A stretch of DNA of 7,606 nucleotides from Planctomycetota bacterium (GTDB lineage Bacteria; Planctomycetota; Phycisphaerae; WQYP01): assembly GCA_021799715.1 (NCBI GenBank), contig JAJYZY010000116.1:1-7606 (forward strand), given 5' to 3'. The translations under genes were made by a program, and so were the position numbers. Every line of letters starts with the position of its first letter. Position 1 is the first letter of the stretch. Below the pieces are notes generated by a model. That model saw nothing but the letters and a program-made list of their open reading frames with translations, did not search any database and had not been told where the DNA came from. Below, piece after piece: positions 1 to 5,900 of this stretch.

Positions 1-118
1 CCCGCGCCGAGGCGTGCAGGTAGCCACGAGAAAGAAGCTGCCCGCAAGACGCAAAAACCGTTGATTTTACTGCTCACAATCGCGATGCGAGGCACCGCAA
101 TTTGCCGGAACATCCGAT
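1..118. other. Left-edge segment with no assignable gene
   Basis: Frame 1 of the plus strand is open from the window edge to a TAA at 136-138 and contains a short hydrophobic run (PLILLLTIAM, about nt 58-87). Frame 2, which carries the downstream conserved domain, is closed by a TGA at 62-64. The segment may be the frameshifted upstream part of the gene that follows, or unrelated sequence. I see no promoter, RNA gene or repeat in it. Confidence 0.3.
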
Positions 119-466
119 GTGGCCATTGTCCTGGCTAATCCCGCTGCATGCCATATTTTGTGTTATCGCCGCAAAATAACAGTAATGCGGAGCCTGACTG
201 AAGTAGCCGTGGCATTGGCACAATTCAAGGCGGCACACGGCAAGTATCCCGCAAGACTCGCGGCTCTGGTGCCGGATTTTCTGCAGGCGATCCCAAACGA
301 CGCATTCACCGGCGGATCCTTCCAATACGCGGTAAACCGTTCACGCAACGGATATATGGTCAAGTGCATGGGATTGCCTCCGGGTGCGGGCGGTTGGACC
401 TTGCGCCGGGATATTGCCTCGGACCTTGCTGTTCATGGCGGTAATTGGCCTTCATTTGTTAGATGA
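119..466 (+). CDS. Planctomycete-type C-terminal domain protein, probably a truncated remnant
   Basis: I recognise the domain style but not a named function. Residues 24-75 from the GTG at 119 (SLTEVAVALAQFKAAHGKYP, then LAALVPDFLQAIPNDAFTGG) match the pattern at the C-terminus of many planctomycete and other PVC-group proteins: a helix, 'hGxYPxxLxxLVPxfLxxiPxDxFxG', then a 'Y..N....GY' strand (residues 76-86) and a Gly-rich, Asp-containing end. It is reminiscent of the pseudopilin GspG C-terminal region. There is no clear signal peptide or N-terminal body. The GTG at 119 has only a weak GGA upstream (107-109), an alternative ATG is at 185, and an in-frame TGA lies at 62-64. The family motif 'xPfxG' reads DAFTGG here and the usual 'YSVGPNG'-like strand is poorly kept. 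The likely reading is a C-terminal fragment of a larger degraded gene, although a short intact gene is possible. It runs convergent to the hydrogenase-like operon with 18 bases between stop codons, so it is not part of it. Confidence 0.5.
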   Translation: MAIVLANPAACHILCYRRKITVMRSLTEVAVALAQFKAAHGKYPARLAALVPDFLQAIPNDAFTGGSFQYAVNRSRNGYMVKCMGLPPGAGGWTLRRDIASDLAVHGGNWPSFVR

Positions 467-484
467 TAGCTCGCCCGGAAATAT
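467..484. other. 18-bp convergent intergenic junction
   Basis: The plus-strand frame stops at TGA 464-466, followed at once by a second stop (TAG 467-469, one frame over), and the minus-strand operon stops at 485-487. No GC-rich hairpin followed by a T-run is visible on either strand here. Operon termination is therefore either Rho-type or lies further left, antisense to the convergent frame. Confidence 0.5.
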
Positions 485-1270
485 TCATTTGCCGACTGAC
501 GCTTCCGTCTCGATTCGCCCCAATAAGCGGAGAAGTCCATCCAGAATCGTCAGCGGGTGCGGTGGGCAGCCGGGAATGAATAGGTCAACTGGAACCACGC
601 CGGCGGCACCATTGTTTGCTTCGCTGTGGTTGATATATGGGCCTCCGGATAACGCGCATGCGCCAACGGCAATGACAATTTTGGGATCAGGCAGAGCTTC
701 ATAGGCAATTTTCAGGGCTTGTTTCATATTTTCCGTCACCGGTCCGGTGATCAAAAGGCCGTCGGCGTGGCGCGGTGAGGCGACAAATGAAATTCCAAAG
801 CGTGACAAATCCCAGCCAATGGTGCCCAATACGTTGACATCGGATTCACAGGCGTTGCAGCCACCGGCGCAAACTTGCCGCAATTGCAGGCTGCGGCCAA
901 AAAGTTTTCGCAGTTTACCATCCAGCGCAGCGGCCAGTTTTAATTCCTGATCGGCATCGACAACAAGGTCCGATGGTTGACGCACCGTCAGGCGATAATC
1001 GCGTGAATAGCTGATCGCCTTTTCCGGGCAGGCATCGGCGCAGTCGGTGCAGAACAGGCATCGGCCGAGGTCCAGTGTTATTTTGCCGCGATTTATGGCG
1101 ATCGCTTGCGTGGGACAGGCGTCGGCGCATTGTTGACATGTATCCGGGCAGCTTTTGGTATTAAATAACGGCCGTCCACGATACCGCTCCGGTAATTCCG
1201 GCGGCGGGCCATTCGGATAATCAATGGTGCGGTGGCCCTGCTGCAAGCGTGTGATGAGGGTTTTTATCAT
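485..1270 (-). CDS. hyfI: Fused HyfH ferredoxin / HyfI (NuoB-like) small subunit
   Basis: A 261-residue electron-transfer subunit of the peripheral arm. Residues 1-100 form a HyfH/NuoI-like two-[4Fe-4S] ferredoxin, with cysteines 41, 45, 48, 52 (C-x3-C-x2-C-x3-CP) and 71, 74, 77, 81 (C-x2-C-x2-C-x3-CP). Residues 125-255 form a NuoB/HyfI-like small subunit that holds the cluster nearest the active site: CNACE (C138, C141), GAC (C205) and GCPPHP (C235), all four ligands present. In E. coli Hyf/Hyc and in complex I these are two separate proteins. There is no membrane segment, so it should sit on the cytoplasmic side, passing electrons between a soluble partner and the large subunit. The chosen start is the ATG at 1268-1270. 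It has GGAG 8 nt upstream, the N-terminus MIKTLITRLQ resembles HyfH starts, and the longer frame to 1435 only overlaps hyfG in another frame. It is the last operon gene, 28 nt after the hyfG stop. The electron donor is unknown. Confidence 0.93.
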   Translation of the reverse strand: MIKTLITRLQQGHRTIDYPNGPPPELPERYRGRPLFNTKSCPDTCQQCADACPTQAIAINRGKITLDLGRCLFCTDCADACPEKAISYSRDYRLTVRQPSDLVVDADQELKLAAALDGKLRKLFGRSLQLRQVCAGGCNACESDVNVLGTIGWDLSRFGISFVASPRHADGLLITGPVTENMKQALKIAYEALPDPKIVIAVGACALSGGPYINHSEANNGAAGVVPVDLFIPGCPPHPLTILDGLLRLLGRIETEASVGK

Positions 1271-1278
1271 CGTATGTT

Positions 1279-1282
1279 CTCC
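1279..1282 (-). promoter_or_regulatory. Ribosome binding site deciding the start of the fused ferredoxin/small subunit
   Basis: Read on the minus strand the context is GCCGGAGAACATACG followed by ATG. The GGAG core lies 8 nt before the ATG at 1270. It falls in the 28-nt gap after the hyfG stop (1299-1301), which supports this start over the in-frame ATG at 1435. Confidence 0.65.
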
Positions 1283-1298
1283 GGCGCATTGTCGTAGA

Positions 1299-2852
1299 TC
1301 ATAAATCGTGTCCGCAATATGAAAGACTGAAACTTTTGTTGCACAACGGAAAATCAGAAATCTGTTTTCCCCGCACGGCCATGGCCACGGCCATCCAGTT
1401 GTGAAAAGATGGATCGATAATTTTGTAATGTTCAAAACGGCCTTGCGTATCGGTCAGGGCAACGTGGCACAGTTCGCCGCGCCACGCCTCCTGCGTGGTG
1501 ACGGTCAGAGAGTTCGGCTGGGGCGGCGCAACACCGGTCTGTAATTCTCCGTCCGGCAGTGCCTTAAGCTGATCCTGAATAAACTGAATGGACCGCTGGA
1601 TTTCCAGCCAGCGCACATACGCCCTGGCAAAGACATCACCACCCCGCCAGGTGGACACCGGAATATGGCTGAACTGATAGATTCCCGAAGGATGATCGCG
1701 CCGCGCGTCCATATCCAGTCCGCAGGCTCGGGCCGCCGGACCAACCAGGCCGAGTTCAATTGCGGATTGCATTGAAACGATGCCGGTGCCTTCAAACCGC
1801 GCCATCACGGATGAGGTCTCCCATAGCAAGTTGATCGCCGAGCGGCATTCACGTCCGGCAGTATCAAGTCGTTGGAGCAAATCATCCGCAAGTGCCGGTT
1901 GAATATCAAAGCCGACTCCTCCGATCCGCAGCAACCCACGACCAAAACGGTTGCCGCAAAGCGCGGCGGTCATATTGAGAAAATCACCTCTGATCCGCCC
2001 GCAGAATGAAGCGGTGGGTAGAAAGCCGACGTCCCCGGATAAAGCACCCAGATCACCGACGTGGTTCGCCAGGCGTTCGAGTTCCATGGCAATGGCCCGG
2101 ATGGTGGCGGAGCGCGGACTGATCAGGCCCTGCCCCAACGATTCGAGAATCCGCACGTAGGCGGTGGCATGGCTGATGGTGGTATCGCCGGCAAGCGTTT
2201 CGGCATAATGTAAACATCGCGTGTTCGGCCCGCCTTGCATTGCTTTTTCAACGCCGCGATGCTGATACCCCAGCGAAATTTCCAGATGCAGGATCGTTTC
2301 GCCGTCACATTGAAAGCGAAAGTGTCCCGGCTCAATAATACCGGCGTGAATCGGCCCAACGCCCACTTCGTGTACCTGCCCGCCGCTAATCTGATAAAAA
2401 TCCATAATGCCGGCCTGTACGGCATCCTTTGCCGAGCGATTCCACGCATCATTCCCCGGACGGTAGCTGCGGTGAAATCGCACCGGCTTGAGCCACGGAT
2501 GTCCCAGCGGCCTGACACCAAACTGTTCGGCGATTTCCCGTTCAAACAAATGCACTTGCGGACATCGCGGCGTCAACGATGGGAACCCATCAAAGGGCAC
2601 ATTGGTCCGGGCGACATGCAATCGACCGTGGCGATCATCGGCGAGTACGACATAAAGTGTTAATGAAGGGGAGTTATCTGCAGGATCGGGTGTTCCAAAA
2701 AGAGCCAATACTCGCTGATGATCGCGTACCGCATCAAGAATGGCGTTTTGAAACTCTGCCAAAGGCAATGCCGGTATTGCGGACCGGGCAACGCATCGTC
2801 CGTTGGATATTTCCGCCAGAGGCTGATGTTGCAATTCAGCAGGTGTTGTCAT
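1299..2852 (-). CDS. hyfG: HyfG/HycE-like large subunit (NuoC-NuoD fusion) lacking NiFe ligands
   Basis: A 517-residue catalytic-type large subunit. Residues about 30-130 are a NuoC-like domain with the signature FEREIAEQFG (103-112) and HP (118-119). Residues about 155-517 are NuoD/HyfG-like, with HEVGVGPIHAGIIEPGHFRF (161-180), YQHRGVEK (196-203) and ELERLANHVGDLG (257-269). The HycE-like NuoC-NuoD fusion is therefore intact. In NiFe hydrogenases the nickel is held by CGxC after the 'HRGxEK' helix and by DPCxxC near the C-terminus. Here these read AGDT (221-224, just before ISHATAY) and DPSFHN (480-485), so no ligand cysteine remains. The protein ends with FPLCNKSFSL and SYCGHDL (501-517), with no sign of needing the HycI-type maturation cleavage. 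This is the pattern of Ehr (energy-converting hydrogenase-related) complexes, and the substrate is unknown. The start ATG overlaps the hyfF stop as ATGA, with GGAG 8 nt upstream (2861-2864). It should work with the fused ferredoxin/small subunit. Confidence 0.93.
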   Translation of the reverse strand: MTTPAELQHQPLAEISNGRCVARSAIPALPLAEFQNAILDAVRDHQRVLALFGTPDPADNSPSLTLYVVLADDRHGRLHVARTNVPFDGFPSLTPRCPQVHLFEREIAEQFGVRPLGHPWLKPVRFHRSYRPGNDAWNRSAKDAVQAGIMDFYQISGGQVHEVGVGPIHAGIIEPGHFRFQCDGETILHLEISLGYQHRGVEKAMQGGPNTRCLHYAETLAGDTTISHATAYVRILESLGQGLISPRSATIRAIAMELERLANHVGDLGALSGDVGFLPTASFCGRIRGDFLNMTAALCGNRFGRGLLRIGGVGFDIQPALADDLLQRLDTAGRECRSAINLLWETSSVMARFEGTGIVSMQSAIELGLVGPAARACGLDMDARRDHPSGIYQFSHIPVSTWRGGDVFARAYVRWLEIQRSIQFIQDQLKALPDGELQTGVAPPQPNSLTVTTQEAWRGELCHVALTDTQGRFEHYKIIDPSFHNWMAVAMAVRGKQISDFPLCNKSFSLSYCGHDL

Positions 2853-4288
2853 GGCCGCGGCTCCATAAATGTTTGCGCCTGATGAAGCATGTGGGCAAGC
2901 AATGGCGGAATGTGCACACCAAGCATCAAAACCAGTAAAAAAGACAGTATCAGCGGCAAGCCCGTCAGCAGCCCATCGCGATATGCTTTGATCGGACGTT
3001 TCCGCGGCGGGGGCTTTCCGAGCGTCACCGCCAGAACCGTGCGGCCCATGCCGATAAATACCATCAGCAGAAGCAGCAGGAACAACGCGCAGATGAAAAA
3101 ATAATGCCGTGACAATGCCGTATTCAAAATGGTAAATATGCTGACAAATGGCCCAAATGGGGGCGACCCGGTAATAGCCAGAAAGCCGAGCATGAAGACG
3201 GTGCCCGACAACGGCAGCCGCCGCATGGCACCGCGCACATCATCGGTGCTTTTACTGCCATAAGATCGGTGAATATTCCCGGCGGAAAGAAACAGCATGC
3301 CTTTGGTCAGGCCGTTGTTGATCATCTGTAAAAGCGCGCCATACAGTGCCGGGCCGCCGATGCCCGCGCCCAGAGCCAGAATTCCCATCTGCTCAACGCT
3401 TGAATAGGCCAACATGCGTTTGATATCTTTTTGGCCCACCATGAACACCGCCGCCACCGCCATGGAAAGCAGCCCCATTGCAATAAATAAATGACTGGTA
3501 TAGGCCCGCAAACCGCCGGCGATGCATACGCGATCAACCCGTAAAAGTGCCAGAAAAGCGCAACTGGTTAAACCTCCGGCCAGCAATGCGCCCACCACGC
3601 CAGGCGCTTCGCCGTAGGCATCAGGCTTCCATGTGTGCATCGGGGCCAAACCCATCTTTGTTCCATACCCCACGAGCAAAAGCACAAAAGCCATTTTCAG
3701 CCAGTCCGCATTGGCCGACCGCGCTTGCCGCACCAGATGGGAGAACAACAGTGTCGGATGCGGATCGTGCCCCAGGGATGCGTACACCAGAAAAAATGAA
3801 CCCAGCAGGGCCAGGGCTATTCCGACGGAACTCAAAAGCAGATATTTCCATGTGGCCTCAATCGAGTGCGGCGTGCGATTGAAGTAAATCATGGGTGCGG
3901 TGCTTAGAGCCGTGGTTTCAATGGCGATCCACATCAATCCCAGTTGCTGCGAAACGCATACCAATGTGGCACCGGATAGAAACATCAGCAGGCATGGAAT
4001 CAGTACCCGGTTCGATCTCTCGGTTCGGTAACGCAGATAACCTGCGGTATAAATCGAGCAGATCAAAAACAACGTGCTGATCAGCAACAACACCAGTTTT
4101 CCCGGCGGATCCAGACCGACCCAGCGGCCCCATATCGGTGCGGGGTTTAAAGCCAGAACCATCAGCACTGCCGCAAAATGAAGACTTGCCGCGATGGGCA
4201 TAACCCACGGTCGCCGGGCATTGGAAGACATGGCTGCCGCGGCAATGGCCCCAAGAACCGGAATGAAAATAAGAGCGGCCAAAAGCAT
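2849..4288 (-). CDS. hyfF: HyfF-like antiporter subunit (NuoL/M/N family)
   Basis: A 479-residue polytopic membrane protein of the proton-translocating arm, with roughly 13-14 hydrophobic segments. Functional residues of the NuoL/M/N family are visible: the TM5 glutamate in MWIAIETTAL (E124), WKYLLLSS (147-154), the TM7 lysine in GYGTKMGLAPMHTW (K211), DIKRMLAYSSVEQMG (288-302) and the later lysine in MINNGLTKGMLFL (K329). The size and the 'AIETT' and 'AYSSVEQMG' motifs suit HyfF better than HyfB, which has a long C-terminal extension. E. coli HyfF is somewhat longer (about 526 residues). The start ATG at 4288 lies 3 nt after the hyfE stop, with AAGGA 10 nt upstream (4299-4303). The gene overlaps hyfG by 4 nt, so the two are translationally coupled. 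It most likely forms one ion channel driven by the redox arm. Whether the ion is H+ or Na+ cannot be told. Confidence 0.93.
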   Translation of the reverse strand: MLLAALIFIPVLGAIAAAAMSSNARRPWVMPIAASLHFAAVLMVLALNPAPIWGRWVGLDPPGKLVLLLISTLFLICSIYTAGYLRYRTERSNRVLIPCLLMFLSGATLVCVSQQLGLMWIAIETTALSTAPMIYFNRTPHSIEATWKYLLLSSVGIALALLGSFFLVYASLGHDPHPTLLFSHLVRQARSANADWLKMAFVLLLVGYGTKMGLAPMHTWKPDAYGEAPGVVGALLAGGLTSCAFLALLRVDRVCIAGGLRAYTSHLFIAMGLLSMAVAAVFMVGQKDIKRMLAYSSVEQMGILALGAGIGGPALYGALLQMINNGLTKGMLFLSAGNIHRSYGSKSTDDVRGAMRRLPLSGTVFMLGFLAITGSPPFGPFVSIFTILNTALSRHYFFICALFLLLLLMVFIGMGRTVLAVTLGKPPPRKRPIKAYRDGLLTGLPLILSFLLVLMLGVHIPPLLAHMLHQAQTFMEPRP

Positions 4289-4291
4289 GGT

Positions 4292-4936
4292 TCATGATTC
4301 CTTCAAGGCTGTAAGTTGCCGGGTATCCAGGGACGAAAACGCCTCATTGATGTGGTTGAGGATAATGCTGACCACAAAAATGCCCACAAACAAATCCAGC
4401 AGTATTCCGAGTTCCACAAGAAAAGGCACGGCCGCCAGCAGCAACATGCCGAAGATATAAATTCCATTTTCCAGAATCAGATAGCCAATAACCTGCGTGA
4501 TGGCTTTATACCGTGTGGTTAAAAGCAGAAATCCCGTCAGTACGGTGGAAAAAGACGCTGGAATAATCAATGTGGATATTCCGGTTTGCGTCATCGGGAG
4601 ATAGGCCGCAAAGGTGATGGATGCCGCCGTTCCCAGCGCCCCCAGCAGCATGGTGGGCAGGAATCCGATTAATGGCTCCACTTCGCGTTTTATTTGTGCA
4701 TCGCGGAGGGCTTTTTGCAGCATCTGCGGAATGAACAATCCTTTTATTAACGCGGTCAACACCGCCACGATGATAATCATCAAATCAATGCGTTTTTCCA
4801 ACAGCAACGGCAGGGCGCTTAAAATAACACCCTGCGCCGCGGCGGAGTAAATCAGCGACCGCATGCGACTGACACTGAGCATGAACAAGTTCAGCAGCAG
4901 CACAATGACCAGCGGAGTATTAATCGACCAGTGCAT
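4292..4936 (-). CDS. hyfE: HyfE-like membrane subunit with NuoK-like C-terminal half
   Basis: A 214-residue membrane protein, close to the E. coli HyfE length of about 216. Six or seven hydrophobic segments are visible. The C-terminal half resembles NuoK: GYLILENGIYIFGMLL (151-166, with the conserved glutamate E156), then PFLVELGILLDLFVGIF (171-187, E175 and D181), which are candidate channel acids. The N-terminal half (20-70) is the HyfE-specific extension with charged loop residues K48, R49, D51 and K65. It sits between the NuoH-like and antiporter genes, starting 3 nt after the hyfC stop with GAGG 6 nt upstream (4943-4946), and is followed 3 nt later by hyfF. In the complex it should link the NuoH-like subunit to the antiporter-like subunits. 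Confidence 0.92.
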   Translation of the reverse strand: MHWSINTPLVIVLLLNLFMLSVSRMRSLIYSAAAQGVILSALPLLLEKRIDLMIIIVAVLTALIKGLFIPQMLQKALRDAQIKREVEPLIGFLPTMLLGALGTAASITFAAYLPMTQTGISTLIIPASFSTVLTGFLLLTTRYKAITQVIGYLILENGIYIFGMLLLAAVPFLVELGILLDLFVGIFVVSIILNHINEAFSSLDTRQLTALKES

Positions 4937-4939
4937 GGC

Positions 4940-5851
4940 CTACCTCACCATCAGAATAAAACCAAACCCGCATAAAAGGCTTGCCGCCGCCAACAGTGTG
5001 GGAACATGGCGCATCTGCAATCGGGCCATGAAGGACTCCACCATGCCGATGACCACGGACATTGCGATCATTTCCGCGCCAAAGAGCAGCCAATCCGCGG
5101 CGGCGATGCCGATATGAAACGGAATCAGCAGGTGTAATACCAGAGCGCTTAAAATAAAGAGCTTCACGGCTGATCCATAATTGATCAGTCCCAGCAATGG
5201 GCCGCTGTGATCCAAAACCATGACCTCATGAATCATGGTTAATTCCAGGTGGGTGTTGGGATCATCCACGGGGATGCGTGAATTCTCGGCTAAAAGTACC
5301 ACGAATAATCCCGCCGCCGCCAATAGCACCGGTGCTTCAGGCCGATGCGCCAGAGGTGCCAGCAGCATGGGTGTCAGGCTGAAACTGCCGGACAACCGAA
5401 CCAGTACCAGCAGGCCCAGCAGCACCGCCGCCTCGGACAGACAGGCGAATGTCACCTCTCGTGCCGCCCCCATGCCTTCAAACGACGATCCCGTGTCCCA
5501 GGCGGCGGTTGTGGTGAAGAATCGCGCCAGGCCGAAGAGGTAGACAAACAGGATCAAATCACCGGTAAAGTGAACCGGTGCCCCGAAGGGCCCAAATGGA
5601 ATAAGCAGTCCCGCCAGAACGGTGGCGGCCAGGGTTACCACCGGAGCGGCCTGGAATATCCAAGTTGTTGTACCGCTGATGATCAAACCCTTCCGCATCA
5701 ATTTGTAAATATCGAAATAGGGCTGCAGCAGCGGCGGTCCGCTGCGCCCCGCAAAAAGCGCTTTGGTTTTGTTAATCACACCGGGTAACAGCGGCGGCAT
5801 TGCCAGTAACAGGCCGATGTGTACGGCATTATTTATAACATTACCAAGCAT
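4940..5851 (-). CDS. hyfC: HyfC/HycD-like coupling subunit (NuoH family)
   Basis: A 303-residue integral membrane protein of the NuoH/HycD/HyfC family, with about eight hydrophobic segments. It joins the redox arm to the ion channels. Diagnostic motifs: AGRSGPPLLQPYFDIYKLMR (34-53), the charged loop GSSFEGMGAAREVTF (121-135, equivalent to the NuoH loop facing the large subunit) and ENSRIPVDDPNTHLELTMIH (189-208), the strongest HyfC signature. Length matches the family (about 307-320). It starts at ATG 5851 with AAGGA 6 nt upstream (5858-5862), after a 49-nt gap from the hyfB stop, the largest gap in the operon. It ends 3 nt before hyfE. All acidic loop residues that usually matter in NuoH appear present, so coupling between redox chemistry and ion pumping is plausible even though the large subunit has lost the NiFe site. 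Confidence 0.94.
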   Translation of the reverse strand: MLGNVINNAVHIGLLLAMPPLLPGVINKTKALFAGRSGPPLLQPYFDIYKLMRKGLIISGTTTWIFQAAPVVTLAATVLAGLLIPFGPFGAPVHFTGDLILFVYLFGLARFFTTTAAWDTGSSFEGMGAAREVTFACLSEAAVLLGLLVLVRLSGSFSLTPMLLAPLAHRPEAPVLLAAAGLFVVLLAENSRIPVDDPNTHLELTMIHEVMVLDHSGPLLGLINYGSAVKLFILSALVLHLLIPFHIGIAAADWLLFGAEMIAMSVVIGMVESFMARLQMRHVPTLLAAASLLCGFGFILMVR

Positions 5852-5900
5852 GGGTCATCCTTAACTTTTGCATTTGCATTTTCATATTCCGATTCAGGCT

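Noticed and set aside
384..704. Plus-strand frame opposite the small-subunit gene
   Set aside because: Antisense to the conserved NuoB-like domain, no domain similarity and low-complexity composition typical of a shadow frame.
1375..1400. Palindromic and repeated GGCCATGGCC/ACGGCC stretch as a regulatory site
   Set aside because: It is coding sequence for a MAVAMAV run near the end of hyfG; codon repetition explains it.
1271..1435. N-terminal 55-residue extension of the ferredoxin/small subunit from an ATG at 1435
   Set aside because: It overlaps the conserved hyfG C-terminus in another frame, does not resemble HyfH, and the ATG at 1270 has a clear ribosome binding site.
2235..2938. Two plus-strand frames opposite the 5' half of hyfG
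   Set aside because: Both are antisense to conserved NuoC and NuoD motifs and have no recognisable family features.
3918..4295. Minus-strand frame starting at an ATG 7 nt upstream of the hyfF start
   Set aside because: Out of frame with the conserved hyfF protein; the ATG at 4288 gives a complete antiporter-like product.
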